DNA from: Aulostomus chinensis
Lineage: Eukaryota > Chordata > Actinopteri > Syngnathiformes > Aulostomidae
DNA length: 64,000 nucleotides
Direction: 5' to 3'
NCBI GenBank assembly: GCA_037954235.1
Contig: JBBMOA010000015.1
Location: 1,809,001-1,873,000, forward strand
Below are positions 1-14,892 of the stretch, in pieces (position 1 is the first letter of the stretch; every line of letters begins with the position of its first letter). The position numbers and the translations under genes were made by a program. A model generated the notes under the pieces. It was not told the DNA's origin. It ran no database searches and saw only the letters and a list, made by a program, of their open reading frames with translations.

Positions 1-2551
1 GAGGTTCTTGGCAGAACAAAGTGTAATCTTTTCTGAGTGACCTCTGACATTTTGGGGATGAGTTACACATAGCGAATGAGATGCACTTGTTCCAGAATAA
101 AATACAAAAGCTCTTCATCATATGATATTGTTTCTGTCACAGTTGATTGAAGGTGTAGAAAGAGTTCACCGCGGATATTAACACCCCAAAAAGTTGTTGA
201 TGAATTCTAGAGTGACCTCATATGCTAAAACAGAGGTGTGTGCAGTGGTGGCACTGGTGTGTCTGCGTGTGTGCGCTTTAGTTCGGTGTAACCAGCAGTT
301 GTGTGAGCAGAACTCATCCCCACATTGAGTGGGACGCTTGCTGTCGAATGTCTCCTGTCTCTGATCAATTTTTAGCTCAGCAACTTAATTCTTTCAGAGT
401 TACTAACTGTTTCACTCGTTCAAGCACCGCATCTCGAAGCACGTGAAAAATGAACAACAGCAGCCAAACGCCAGAGCAAAACCCCTGTCAACAGCCACCC
501 CGAAACCTACCGACTTCACCTGCGACGTGTCGGCCCAAATTCTGCACACAACTAAAACACCGGGTGTGAGAGTCCCTGATGTGGCAACGCTGGGCAGGTG
601 AAGAGGAGGATCTCTCCCGTTGATTAATGTCACAGAACACAACGCTGGCTCATTATCAGAGCTCGCCTGATCCCCGACAACGAGCAGACCCAGACAGAAC
701 ATGAGTTCACTCAGGAAAACAAGACGTGACGGCAGGCTTTGTTCCGTAAGTTTGACTCAGAAAGCCTGTAAGAGATCAGCGTGGCAAAGTACCGCATGAA
801 GGCAATTAATGATATGACAAGTTTTAGCAGTTATGAATATATTAGCAGGCAACCCAGGGGAATATTTTGCTCTACACTTGATTAAATTTGGTTTCAGTTG
901 ACAGGGGCACAGGTTGGAGGTTTCCTGTGTTTGAATAACCTCATGAATATGAAAGGCTGAAGGAGAATGGTGGCGTGTGTCAGGGATATGACGGAGTCTG
1001 CGTTTAATCTCCACCGGTCTAGAAGTCTCCCCCTGTTCTTCAGATGCTTCTGTCTTCATCTGTGGAGAGGAGGAGCTCCATTTCTCCTTCCTAATAAGTT
1101 TTTTGCCTCCTGTTTTCAGGTTGTACATCCGTCTGTTCGTCCCATTCTCACTCTCACAAAATCTCTGGAGCAACGTGAGGGAGAGCTTGGCCAGCAGCGT
1201 TCAAACCGCTTAACAATGTGGATGTGGCTTTAACCTCTAGTCGACCGCACACACGTAAGACACGTCACACAGTAGCGACGGGAACCAGAACCAGTTTCAG
1301 TAAGGAAACACCAATGTAAAATGTCACAAACAAGCTGGACTCGATGAGCTCGTTGAGTGTTGTGACATTGCTGTATTTAGGATGAAACCAGTGAAAGAGT
1401 CCGACTGCTGGAGCCCATCCAATCAAACGCTGTATTCATGTTTTCAGGGTGTAACAAGAACAGTGGATATTAATAAATGAGACAGGCTTAGCAAAGTTAG
1501 ACTATTTTTCATCTCACTGATGACAGTCGCCCAAAATAATGCTGAAAAAAGAATATAAAGATAAAAATGAAGACGTCATCAAAGTAAGTAATGAGCACAC
1601 AGGACTGTCAAACAGAGGCGAGCACAAGTGTAAGACAAACAAACATCATTCTAATCCAGTGGACATTTGTGCCAGGCGTTTGTTCCATCAACAGATCAGG
1701 ACAGACGGACAGCTCCAAAACACACCGTGTCCCTCTGCCGCCGGCTCACGGGCTTCATAATCTCCACGTCAGTGCTGAAAGAGACCGTCACGAAGACGCT
1801 GGAAAATAAAAACCAACGTAATGCAGCATGTAAATGATTGGCAGTATGCTGCCCTGGCAACAGTGACGCTTTGAGGTGTTTGGGTCATAATGAGACGAGA
1901 TCTGAAGTCTTCAAGAGACGTTTCTGAATATGTTTTTACACATCCAGACATTTTTACTGGGAGGACAAAAGGTTGAAGTGTTGATTTAAGCCGTGTGTTT
2001 GCAGGAGGCGACGCTCGGCACGGTGGTCCAACTGATGTTTGCTGGACTCTGATTGAGATTATGAATGTGCTGCGAGCGGCGAGGTCAGACTGAGAGCTGG
2101 ATTAATATCCCAGAGTAGCAGGGATGTCCAGGCTGTGAGTGACTGATAGACAGTGTCTCAGTTGCCAGAACAAGTCATCTGTCAGGGGACTCCGTGGTGT
2201 CATCACTATCCCGGGTAATAGACAGCTGAGGGTCCTGAGAAAGCCCAGCGATGTGTATAAGTGCTTACATATAAATCTGCTTTTGTTTGTGGAGAAGCTA
2301 TCAGCAGCAGTAAGTGGTGTTTGGTCAAATGGAAAGTCTCGAGAGGAATGAATTAACGAGCCACTCTCAATTAAAGGAGTTTTAACTCAAGTGTGGAATC
2401 CCCGTCAATTATAAATCCAGACTGCGTCCCGGCCTTTGTGGTCCTCCTATCTACTCCGGCTCCTTATAAAATCACCCACTGGTATGGGAATGTGTCTCTC
2501 TGGTGTGTGTGCACATGTGTGTGAGGGTGATATTGAAAGTGCTTACCACCA

Positions 2552-2583
2552 GGAGGAGGAGGAGGAGGAGGCGGCGGCGGTGG
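2552..2583. repeat. GGA/GGC trinucleotide microsatellite
   Basis: A run of GGA units passes directly into GGC units. The proline-rich frame it creates on the minus strand is an artefact of the repeat. Confidence 0.85.
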
Positions 2584-5500
2584 CGCCAGTCCTGTGAGGA
2601 ATGATGTGAGGAATAAGCACAAAACTGGCCAGAGGCTGTAAAGCGATTGCAAAAGATTCAATTGGATTTAAGGTTAGCCTCTGTTCATGGATTCTGCCAT
2701 CTCCAATCCTCTCTGCAGGCTCAGTTTGATTCAGTCGACTATATGGGCTGAGCGCCTTCGACACACACCGCGTTATCCTCCCGCCTCCACCGCAGGTGAA
2801 CCGTCACCCAATCCTCCCCAGTCTGCTGTAGAGACGCTGTGTAGCATTATTCAACATCCATATATTACTGTCTGATAAACTCGGGATAATTGCCTTCGAC
2901 AAATGAGAACACAAGTATTTCTCACACCAGGGGTGGTGTTATTGCTTATTCCTGTGAATTAAGATCACTTCCTATGAACCACTTTGCTTCAGTTTGCAAG
3001 AAAAACACCGCCCCTTCCTCTCCTCGCATCTCCCAGTGTTTGTTTTGAAGATCAAGACGAGCGATACCGTCTGGTATCTGCATTCTAAGGTTTCAGGTTT
3101 TCTGTTGCTCGTGTTTTGTTTTTGTCCGAACCTGCAAGCAGGGAGTCGTGTATCTCTCCTGCTGATGTCATTTTAGTGTTTTAAAGTCGTCTGAAAGTTG
3201 TTATTGAAGTCCACATGAAACCCTGTTGGAGCTTTTTCAGAAGATAATCTCAACATTCTAAATGCTGCCTGAAAAAGTTCTCAGTATTTGATGTTTCTCC
3301 TGCCGGGAATGTAAACCCAAACTATTTGAATTGCCTGAGAACCAAAAGAGAGAACAGGGATCCTATGATGTGGAACATAATGGCGATCGATGTGATTCAT
3401 TGGGGAAATGTGTGTTTAGAAGATACGAGTATTTAGTGATGAAAAACGTTGTAAACACACGCCACCTTCAACAGCCAGGATTCCTTTTCTAATGTTTTGT
3501 AGGCGCCACACGAAGCTTCTCTTCATCTCACCTCTTCATGAGTCGAATGAATGAAGGAGTTTATTGATAAAGTCAAAAAATGGGGATGGGGGTGTTCTTG
3601 GTTTTAGGTTCTGAGTATTATATTCGGTTTCTGTCATAAGACTGCTCCTTTAGCGTCGGCCTCATCACCGCCCAACACAAACGTCTGATGACGCATCATC
3701 AGGCATCGAAGGCAGAAAAAGAAAAAGGAAGTGCAACCAAACGGACAAAGTCTAATAAAAGCAGGCTGTGCTCGTGATGAGCGTGTGGGACTGATAATGT
3801 CTGGATCTCTAGCACAGGTCAGAGCCTCGTCGCTCACAAACAGACGGTTCAACCTTCTCTGGTCTGTTGTCCTCCCTCTCGATGACAGAATTAATCTCGT
3901 CATCGAGACGGCGTACATTGAGCTTTAATTGGATCGGCGTTTGAACAGTGGAAGAAAGTCTCTCTGAGAAACAAGTCCTGTATTCCCTAAATTGGTTATG
4001 ACAGAGTGAGCTGAATGGAGTTCATTGTGTTGCATCTCCCGTCTCGAGGTGTAAGATTGGTGGTAGAAATTGAGTCCAGATTTGTGGAGCATCTGCCCAC
4101 TCATATCAGTCGGCCTTGAGTGGATGGAATGACATTTTTGAGGCGTTGATGGCGATAGCCTCTTGACTTCTGAGCCCAGGGAATCTCTGACTGACTTCAG
4201 CATGTTTATCTAAACCACTCACTGCCTCAAAAGCTACTCGGGTCATGTGGCCATGGGCAACACTTAAGATGCTGCTGCTACGAGGGAAAACACACCAGCA
4301 GGTCCTCAGACTCAGCAGGAGTGCAACGCGCCGAGGCCAAGGAGCCAGTGAACGGTCGTGTGTTTGGGATCATCCCATCCTCTCGTTCCTCTATGTGTTG
4401 TCTTTACAGGGCTACACAGGGGTTCATCACCAGATTAAGCTTTTAAAACTCACCGAATGAATGCTGTCATGTTAAAAACACATTAAATGGCAAGGAAATA
4501 TGTCACTCTTACAATTCGCTGCATTGATGAGGTGTTTTTGTAGTCCAACAGGAACTGGTCATCTCCCGGCTTCCCTTCACCAACAGGCAATGGGATTGTT
4601 CCATGTGACTTTGGATGACTGAATCAGAAAATCAGCTCCCTGACTCTGAGACAGCAGATCACCTGTTCCTGACGTACCTGCACCATTCGATAGAGGAAAC
4701 CCTCTTGAGGGCCGTTGGCTAGCTGATTAAAAAGCTGGCTCGTTCCTTTAATGGAACATATTTTGCTGAGAAACGTTTGTGCCTGTAATGTCCCTGTGCG
4801 GGTGAGATTTGGGAGTCACTCGGACTCCCTTCACAGCTGCAAACATCAGCCCCCTGTAATTTGAGGGAAGTCTGGATTGAGTAAAAGCCAAAGGCAGTCT
4901 GATCAGACAGGTAGGATGTGAGTCCTGGTGTCTTCTGTCTGTAAAAGAACAAGACCTCACTGTAGGTGTGACGGCGGCTGTTTCTGCAGCGGGCTGATCT
5001 GTGTCTTGGCCATTAGTATGCCTGAGAGTCTTCTGCAGTGATTACCAGCGTGGTGAGATGGAGGGCCACCTCAGGGTCAAACCAAGAAAGACGATGGGGG
5101 CAGCGGTTTAGCCCTTTTGGCCTCATTAGTTAATTATGGTGCAGACTGGCAATTTTGTTCGCTTTGGCCTTTGTAAGCATGCGGAGAATCCATGAGAGAT
5201 GTAGGGCTTCAAATGAAAGATGAAAGGGAAACAGAATACCATCCTCATGTATGTTTCCATTTGAATCTCCGGGGGCTTCAATGGACAAAAATTGGACTTC
5301 TCTCTGACAATGTCAAAAGAAAATGAAAGTCCTTCAGTATTGTGAGTTCTGGCAGGCGGGGTCTTGACGTGTAAGACGAGAGACAGTTGCTTTAGCTCAA
5401 ATTGGGATTGTTGGGACGAACTTCAGGAGTCCCACTTTTGAACGAGTCCTGGTCGCAGGTGTCGGTTGAGATGCTCTGATGGGTCACGCTCTGTCACAGC

Positions 5501-7599
5501 TTGGCTAGATGGCCTCACCCGGACACTCGGCAAGGAGACGATGGTGTTGGGTTTCAAGTGAGCACTTTGGTTGGGGTTAAGATGCAGTTGTGTGTGTCTG
5601 TAAAATCCCTGTTTTGACTTGCGGCTGAAAACGGAAAGCAAACACTCGTCTCCCGCTGCGGCGACCATGAAGACGACAAACGCCAGCAGCAGGAGATGAA
5701 CGTTTATCTCAGTGGAACATGAGTGTCCTGCACCAGGGTCTGTTTATGAGACCCGCCGACCGCCCTGACCTGCCTCCCCAGCCATGAGATCATGTGATTT
5801 CCTACTTCCCTGTGGTCATAATTGCTGCGGCCACTAGATGGCAGCTGTCTCTTTAACGTGAACATAGATGGTTCTAATTATTCCTTTTCCTAGAAAGCTA
5901 GTGTTCTTTAGTAATTCAAAATGTGTTTGTAATGCTAAACTGCCCTATCCATCCTGCCCCAACGGATGATGAGGCATGATTTGATGTGAAATTTCAAGCT
6001 CGAGATTTAAAAGTTTAAAGGCTTTTGTTTGCTTTGTTCCAAGATGGGAGGGGGGGCGGGGGTGGACACCCCTCAGAACTGAATATCAGAGAACGGTTCC
6101 AGATGTTTTATCAGTCGATTTTAAGATTTCAGTCACGTTCGTGACAGGTGAACGCTCGTCTGGCATGGCGACAACAAGCACATCATGCAACAACAGTCTG
6201 TTACCCTAAAGCAGTTCTCCTCTTGCTGCTTATTCTACCATTTTAGTTTTCAAGTGGCTGTTAAGAAAAAATGAAAACATCCGTTGTTACCAGCATCAGC
6301 AGCATTTCACTGAGCTCTAGGCTTTCAGGTTCTCAGTGCTTCAGCTCCTGTTTTGTGATTTCACTTGTCTCCTGATAAATGTTCTCGTGCAGGAACCTTT
6401 TAGAGTCGAACACGTTGAGGTAACTCGGGGCAAAAGCATTAGTTAACAACAGAGCATCTTTAGCCGTTCCAGATGTTGGGAAGTTAGAGCTGTCAGAGTA
6501 GCAGGCAAAGCTGAGCCTCTACTTCAGCGAACGTTGGAGTCAGAATAGACCACAATCAGGTTGTTTCTAGCCGTACACTTGAAGGTCCTGCACGTCTGTA
6601 AATATATTTGGAGTAAATAGGAAGATTTCATTATATGGGATTATGATTTTGGTTTAAAACAGACAGCAACGTCCTCTCTTCCTTACATAAAACATCATAT
6701 TTTCATTTCCAGAAGATAACTTGACCTCAGTTGTATTGCTGCTAATTATAATTCACCGGGGGATTTGACCCTGTGACACAGCGACCCTGCAAGGAAGTTA
6801 ATTGATCGGAGATGAGGCACATTCAGGTCAGACCTGGTTCATAATCTGCTTTAGCTAAAGCATGAGCTTGAGAGGGAATAACTGAAAGCCTCAGAGACAG
6901 TACTTAAAAATGAAAGCCAGCTTTTTTATCACTGGAGCTGTTTGAATGCGCCCAATTTTAATGACAAGCAGGCTGGTTGGCTACATCATCTCTTTGGTTC
7001 TCTATTGTCCCACTGGGGGGAATTGGGGATTTGTTATTCCATTAAAGGAGCATAAAATGACTGGTTTTGGCACTGCTAGCTACACAGCTTGATCATGCTA
7101 ACGTCAGTCTGGCGATCTGATGGGTTGTGAGCAGGATGCTCAACATCCAGAGGGCAGATTTCTATGGACGTTTGTAGGCATGTTCATGATTCCCAGAGGA
7201 GGATTCCTCATAATCTTTGTGACATTCGCACACTTGCAGCACAGTCCAGCCAAAAGCCATCACATACATTTTTCTCCAAAATGGTCCAAACACTGTTTGA
7301 GTTTCACAGGAAAAGGCATTCACTGCAGCTACACGCTAGCCTCAAGCTAGCACCAAGCTACCATCAACAGTTCGGCTAAAAACATGGTGTCAGTGAGGTT
7401 TTCACAACAACTTGGCATGTTGAGGCTTCAGGACACTTGGTGACTTCACATGAGCAGTCGGGAGCTGTTTTATGGTTCTCTTCTGTTTTCATGTGACATT
7501 TGGGGATTGGTCACTCCTGCAACACCTCCCCCTGTGTTTATTCCGGCAGTGTTTTATGGACTTCAAGTAAAGATTAAATGTATATTTGTGATTGAATCA

Positions 7600-7844
7600 T
7601 TTAAAATGACAAAATATTGCAATTGTAGTCGGACACAGTGTTGGAACTTCTGTCCTGGAAACTTTGACAATCAAAACTGTTGGCAACTAGAAGAGTGTCA
7701 GCTGCTACGAATCATGGCTGATTTTGTGAAAGAGGATAAGGAGGATTCCTGCTGGACACGCCGACATCCTGAACCTGAGCTAGTTGATGCTCACACTTCC
7801 CGCTCACTACCATTCATTGTGCTATGCTAACTAGCCTGGGTCTC
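7600..7844 (+). mobile_element. Truncated copy of a TIR-bearing short element (third copy)
   Basis: The 3' part ends in CATTCATTGTGCTATGCTAA followed by CTAGCCTGGGTCTC. This matches the right terminal inverted repeat of the two longer copies at 49351-49730 and 61100-61452. The interior shares the motif CTACGAATCATGGCTGA with the 49 kb copy. I did not find the left inverted repeat, so this copy looks truncated. The left boundary is approximate. Confidence 0.5.
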
Positions 7845-8590
7845 AGCACCCCAGTGCAGCCCAGTGGAGTGTCTCCTGGGGCTTTGACAGTATGTGTATT
7901 TCTATGTCCCTTTAATATCTAAATATGGGTAATAACAGATTGAGAGCGGCTATTGGAAATGTTTCCAGCCTCTGATTTATCAGGAGTTTGTCTTGTCTGC
8001 TCTCTAAAACTGTTGATAAGTGCAGCACTTGTGTGTTCCTCTGGATTGGAATTCGCTGGGATGACAATTGAAGTGGTGGCGAGTTGCAGGAAGGATGGCA
8101 ACAACTGTAATCCTGACAAAGCTGTGGTGGTGAATGACTGAAAGATGTGAAGAGAAGGAGCTTAGTCGCTGACATGTCTATGTCAATTTGATTAGAGCCC
8201 GACACCCACACAGAGCCCGTGGATAGGCTGCTCTGGGCTTTGTGCGGCATCTCAGGTTAATGATAAGTGGGGGAGACAGTTTGCTTCTCGATGTGCTCCT
8301 GAAAGGTTAATTTGTCTGGCTCTGAAACACAAGTAGGAAAGGTAAAGCTCAAAACATAGTGTATGAAGTTAGTTCGCAGGCAGACTGCTGCAAGGTGTGT
8401 GTTCACCTGCCGACGAGCTTGTAGAAATAGCACCTGTTGATATTTTAGCAGTCCTACTATGAATGTGGTCACAGACACACACCTGACTCGAATGTCCCTG
8501 ACGCCGCCCCTGCAGCCAGGGCCTGACTCACTCCTGAATGTGTGCCAGTTGCAGCGACCTCGACCCTCCAATCTTCTTCAGCTAATCTTA

Positions 8591-8714
8591 AGTCTCAATG
8601 GAGGTTTGTGCCAAATTTGGAGAAATTCCCTGAAGGTGTTCCAGTGAGATCCCGTTAATCAAACTAGTTAGGGGGGGCGGGGACGGAAAACCTGAAAACA
8701 CGATGCCTCCAGCC
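8591..8714 (+). repeat. Fragment of a common fish dispersed repeat
   Basis: The stretch containing TTTGTGCCAAATTTGGAGAA and ending in GATGCCTCCAGCC matches, from memory, a short repeat found widely in fish introns (motifs GTGCCAAATTTGAAGAAATT and AATGCCTCCGGCC). Related fragments lie at 15636-15722 on the opposite strand and at 46120-46211. I do not assign it to a transposon class. Confidence 0.55.
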
Positions 8715-8883
8715 TTCGTTTGTGTGGAGACATAAAAAAAACTGACCTGGGAAATTAAATTGCTTCCAAACAGCAGAAAATGAGTTATTATGAAGAGGTC
8801 GTTACCTGTAAATCAATAGGCATCCTGAGGGTAACATGTTACGTAATTACTGAAATGCAGTTTTTGTACAGTAAATTAAATCA

Positions 8884-8884
<1 letters not shown>

Positions 8885-8918
<34 letters not shown>
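8885..8918. repeat. CA dinucleotide microsatellite
   Basis: An uninterrupted (CA)17 run lies in the first visible intron. Confidence 0.95.
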
Positions 8919-8920
<2 letters not shown>

Positions 8921-10243
8921 GGCTGTATTGATTTGTCTAATTTAGGAACATTTTAGATTGACCGCCGGTCTGGAACAATCCTTCAGGCTGGAAAGACAGA
9001 ATTTCCTGCAAATCCGAGATGGACGGACCAGTCTGTTGTTGTTCGTGGTGATTTACCGAAATACAAGTTGGGCTCAAACAACCTTGTTCAATTTTAGTAA
9101 ATTATACACTGTCACATTTTTTAAAAGGTTGGTTTATTTTTCTTGTGTAAACAATTTTTTTTTTAATTAAATTTTACCTCAAAGGCGAGATAAAGTCATG
9201 GAAATTGAATGGTAAGAATGTGAGTAAAAGGTAACGCAACACTACGGATAAAACTACAAAAGAAGCCAAAGATGATTAGATGAGTTATTTTGCATATGAG
9301 TTTATACGTGATAATTCTGTCTTCCCCCTGGGAGTAAGAAGTCAGGCTTGATTCCGTCAGATAATGTGCCACCTTCACTCTGAGCTGTGCTTTTATGCCC
9401 CTCTTCATTTCAGGCCACTTGAGGTGAATCCTTTCATTGGGAAACCCCGGGGGAATTCAAGAATAGATCTCAGGTATCTGGCTTCACCTGGTCTCAGGGA
9501 TGAGTTTCTCATACCAGCACATCTCTCTGCTCAGTTTGAGCTCTCAGAAAAAGACATTCAGCTCTGCAAAACATGTCGCTACATGCTTCAGATACAGAAA
9601 GCCTAAATACAAGCAAATACTGTATTTGTGCAGTACTTAATGAGGTTGACAAATGTAATCTCTCTCCGGGATGTCTAGAAGACTGTGCTGCAGAATGGAG
9701 GAGACAACTGAGTGATTGCAGGACTTACTAAGGCTCAGTTTGGTGCAGAAAAGCACATAACTACAAATGAAATGATCACATTTCCAAATGGATCCTGAGA
9801 CCTCTTGTGATGCATCTCTACTTCTCGACTGCTTCATAAAAGTTACTCACATGATTGGAAAAAAAGATGAATATTGCCTCATAATATCTCAGAAATTAAT
9901 TTCTCATTACCTCCTCTTCGATGCTTGAGGGAAATGAAGGAGGAGTCAGTCTAACCAATTTTGTGAGATGAAAAAACGAGCTGTCTTCAGGGAAACGGGC
10001 TTCCCGTTCACCAAGACAGCCCACGTCAGCTGCTGTGTGCTTGGATCTCGCTCAGATATTCGTCCTCATTACTGCCATCTTGACCTTTTTCAGCTTTCTG
10101 GGATCTAAAAGACGCTGCAATCACATTTACATACACAAAAAGAAAAATGAAGCTCAGACGGAGACAAAAAGGCACACCTGGTACAGCTGCTCACGTCTGT
10201 TCACTAAACCTGCCTGATATATGCATCTCAGTCCGGCACTGGC

Positions 10244-10266
10244 CGCCCGGCCCGGCCCGGCCCGGC
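10244..10266. repeat. GGCCC short tandem repeat
   Basis: About four consecutive CCCGG units form a short GC-rich run in otherwise balanced intron sequence. Confidence 0.7.
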
Positions 10267-13200
10267 GTGCTGTGTTCCTGCTCCAACATGACTTGCATGT
10301 TAAGCACCAACAGCTGACTGTTGTAGCCTCCTTGTAAATGAGCCAGTCACCAGCGGCTGCCAGGCTCCAATTAGGCATGCAAAACCTCCTGATCCAAGAA
10401 GTTTTCACCAGCACAACCTACTGCTTCTTATTTACCCCTTTCAGACAAGAAGTATAATGTAGGAAGTTGTAGTAATGGCCGTGTGAGTAAATATTTGTGC
10501 CGTGACATAATTTGGAATTAAAGAACTCTGGCTTTAAGAAGCTAAAACCTGTTTACAGTAGCAGACTGTGAAGACTGTAATCCTCCTGCTAGTCGGCTCT
10601 CACACCTCGACTCAGAGGTACGTTGGGCACGTTGGCTTGTGTATGACGGCTTTGAGTAGAAGTACAAATACAATGCCATGTAAAAAGTACTTATACTTGG
10701 AACTGTTGTTAGTACTTTGACACCTTAAAGTACATAAATTGGACGATATATTGGATTCGCTTGTCCAGCAGCCTCGATCAACTCCTCTCAAACGTCATCC
10801 TCCTTGTGAAGGGGAATTTATTAGCGGCTGCTGTAACGTCCTCGGTATTGAACCTGTGTCTTCATGTTTGGCCGATCGGCGCAGCGTCAGTGTGTGTTTG
10901 GTCATGGATGTTTGGATTAGGAGGATGTCGTATACGCACCCTAATGATGGAACTTTAACAATAATGCTAATCAGCAGAATCAAGCTCTGCACCAGGGCTC
11001 CAACCAAGAATTATATCAGACACGTGTGCTACCTTCACCTGCACCAATAGCAATCCTGCAATAACAACCCACAAACTATTGTGACAAACTTTGGATACAT
11101 GTTGCCAACTTCTATGAATTGAAGCTCTGAGTACAAAAGCCCTACCTCTTTGTTTGTTGAAGAAAGATGCCAGCTGATCCCAGTGCCTTCTTTGCTTGTG
11201 GTATTTTGCTGTGTGCAGAAACATGGTGTTGCAAAAGAGTTCAATGTGTACCTTTCAGGCCGCTGCTATGTAAGAGGATATTGAGCAAACAGCACCTGTA
11301 GGGACACGCTGTGGGACGCCGTCCTCCATGTGGATTTTCCGGTGAATTAACCTTTCGTGCCTTGGGTTGCCGTGGCCTCTAATTGCCTCTGTGGATGGTT
11401 TCATGGAACAACCTGAGAAGGGTTCACTCATGATGATGAGTGTTTGATGGCAGGTCAGAGCTGGAAATATTAAAGACGGAGTTTGCAGAGAGGTTGTCTG
11501 GAGTTAGACTTAGACAAATGCTTGTCAAAGACAATACTTTTTAAATTCATACAGGAGAAACACATCTGAAAATCTCCAGAAGTCTATTTAAATACTACCT
11601 TGTTTTGTCGCTGGGAATACCCCCAAAGTGTCCTCGATGTCTGGCTCAGTTGTTAAAAAAAGAAAGAAAGAAAACAGCCGACCTGTACCCGTCGCACAGA
11701 CTCAATGGCATGAAATGACAAGTGAAAAGCCCCCCCCACCCCCAATAAAAACCACATTGCGAGTACACGTGACATTACTTTTACTAATTGGTGGTTATTC
11801 ACATGCTTATTTGATGGGACCAGGCTGGACTGATTTATTCTCGATTGGTGGGTAAATGTAGAATCTAAATTTAGCTACTAGTGGATTAGCATATTGAACT
11901 CACTGCCTCAAGTTAGCTTGTTCCTCTAGAACCGTCCAGGCCAGACCAGCCTTGGACCTGGGAGATGCCTCCTCTTATCCACTACGGTGTCTCTTCAAGG
12001 TGTTTTGAGCAGCTCAGTCACCAGATTATGAAGTTATTTACAGGCTTTTCTTTCCCACATTACCAATACACCTCAATCTCTGTGAAAAAAAATGTCAGAG
12101 TGATTGAAGTTACTTAAAGATCTGAGTGCTATATGTGTCTAAGACGTGGCATGAAGAGTACAGAAGGACTCTTGAGAGGGTTATGAGTCTTTAAAGAGGC
12201 TGGAAGTGAGGGACAGGCTTAGTGGATAGATATTAGATTGGTGTCAGCTGTGAGTATGTCAGGGCAGGGATAGTTTCATCCTTTATCTAAGCTGCTTCCT
12301 CTCTAAGCACTTCCTCCCATCCATCCTGTTCATCGACACCTCCATTCTGAACCTTTCCATTCATGTGTAATCTAGGTCGCGTCTCTCTTCACTTCAGTGC
12401 TTGAAACTAAACTGTAAAGAATCATATTTGTGCTCCCATGTCAGCATATTTACAGTGAATTACATATCATTTGTGTTTTATTTGGTACCAACCTTTATTT
12501 TGCTTTTTAGGGATCATAGAGTCCAAGGAATCTGCAGGCTGTTCATCTAGAGGACAGAATCGATTGATGGCCAAGATGAGCCCACCAGTTTTTAGTGATA
12601 TTAATCACTACAGCCACATCATTAAAAGGAAGAGATCAAATGAGTCATTCACCTAATCATTCCGTGCTCGAACTGACAGGGGAACCGATCCGCCTTGACG
12701 AACACGCCTGTCAGATTAGCTGCATAAAGATAAACTTCAGTAGCATTGTAAATATCAAGCAAAAATATCATTCTGTATCACCTCCAATCACAAACACAGG
12801 CCCTGGCAAGACTGGCGTCATCCACTGGTGATCACCTCGTGGACGTCAGCCAGCGTCACCGGACTGTTTCGGTTAGCAGTTAGCGCCACTGACTCCTGCT
12901 CATTTGATTCATATTGTGTAACATCAGAACACTTGATGTATAGAGTACATGCTCTACTGTCTTGTTATCACATGATAACAACGTGAACCTGCCTGAAGTT
13001 GCTAACTTGTGCTATTGCTATGGTTCGTTAGCTACCGTTAGCTTAGCTGTGCAGCGGTAAAGTTTTTTCCGATTTTTCTTTTAACTGTATTTCCTTTTTG
13101 CGAGTGGTTTTATGAATAATGATTGTGATGATGACGATAATAATGGTAATAATAATAGGAAATCTGGGCAGTGCAGAATAACAATCATACATTTCCTTTC

Positions 13201-14873
13201 TCCAAGCTGCCACATCAGGGCTCTGCCTGAGATAAAAGCGCCTTTCAGCAGCTACATTTGAAAGCCATGAGCACATCCAGTATTACCACTCCACTCCTTC
13301 AGTTTTTACTCTTTCTGATGTTAATCACTACATGAAATTATGTGGAATCTTTTCTAAGATAAATAAATCTTGGTAAGAGTGTTATTTTATGAGATAGCTG
13401 ACGTAAAGACAGCCACACAAGTTTTATCAGTTGTGCAACAACTTTGAAGGATGACACTTGATCTCCAGTCATTAAACTGTTGATTTTTATTTCTCTAAAT
13501 ATTTTTTAGGTGACACGAGGCTCAACAGCCTCTCCATTCTGGAGACGCTGCTCGAGTGTCCATTCAGGAGATGCTGAGAGAGAAACGAGCTCTGGGAGTC
13601 GCTCTCGTTCCCACACCGTCTGACCTTCCTTTTGTTGTCTTTTGTGCTGAAGATACGATCAGTTGCTTTGGTCTAGTTGTCTTAGTCTTAACAGTCGTGA
13701 TCAAGCTTTGGAGCCTCGTATCTGCGATCTCACCAGAAGGGGGAATGAAATGGATATGTTATTGTCTTTGTATCTACCTCCTGCCCATGAAAGCAAACAC
13801 GCTGTGGGTCGAAGTCTTTCAAACCTCGAGAGCGTGTGTGTTGGCGTGGAGCAAACACAGCAGAGACGGGCTTTTAGTGCAAATCAGTTTGCATGGATTC
13901 TTCACTAAAAGGGAGGTGTTATTATCATCATCTTGAGTAGTTGCATTCAACCAGTTTTCAGTGTGTGGAAGTCATACTCATGGAAGGTTCTTAAGTGAAA
14001 GCAGCAATATGGTACTTCAAGTACAGCAGTGGAAAAAAAAGAAAACGTGAGCTCAGACACAAAGGTCACAGAGGTCAACTTTTCTGTGAGAGGAGTGCTG
14101 GTTAAGAGTTGCCATCTCTGGTTGGATTTCCATCAATACATGTTCAAGTAGCGCGTTAAGAAAAGGTTGGTGGAAACTGAAGAAACAGGGATGGAAACGG
14201 CTTCATCCAAAGAGCTCTGACGTAGCGAATCTTAAGGTCACCTGCCGCGTTCACGGATAACCCTAAGCTTCGTCTTTGTCTGTAGCTGTGGCTGTCAGCT
14301 GTCCGATAGTGACAACATGTCCCTGCAGTGGATGGCTCCTCTTCTACTCTGTTTGTCTCGGTCCCGTGTAATTTTGCCTCTATCGCCATCTTTTGGCTCT
14401 TTACATAGCCTAGTTTATGAACACCCAGTCAGTTGACGGAGACACACCTAATGTGGGTTTCTTTTTTGCATATAAACTTTATACGCAGTACTTTAAATGA
14501 CAATCCAGCGTTTTGTCTGTGGTTCAGATCCGTGATGGCGTTTCACCTGCAGGGATGAGCGTGAAGGAGGCACTGCGTTGGCGTGACATCATCTGTTCAC
14601 TCAGTAATATGTGTCTGCAGCCATCAGGTTGTTGCACCGTGAGGCGCATATTTCTGGTTGTGTTGCCGTGATCGCCAGTTTCCCATCTTTGAACACCGAC
14701 TGCGCCCATGAATCTCCCGGAGTGAGCGGTGCCTAAACTGACTCTCTGGTTCGTGAGAAGTGGCGCCATGCTGAAGGCTCAGCAGGGCTTCGCTGTCGAG
14801 CTCCGGATCACAACTCAGCCGCTCCGCTTCACATCTCTGGAGATGGGGGTCTTAAATGAAACTGTGTGACATT

Positions 14874-14892
14874 AAAAAAAAAAAAAAAAAAA
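14874..14892 (+). repeat. Poly-A tract
   Basis: Nineteen consecutive A. I recognised no retroelement body upstream, so I call it only a homopolymer. Confidence 0.85.
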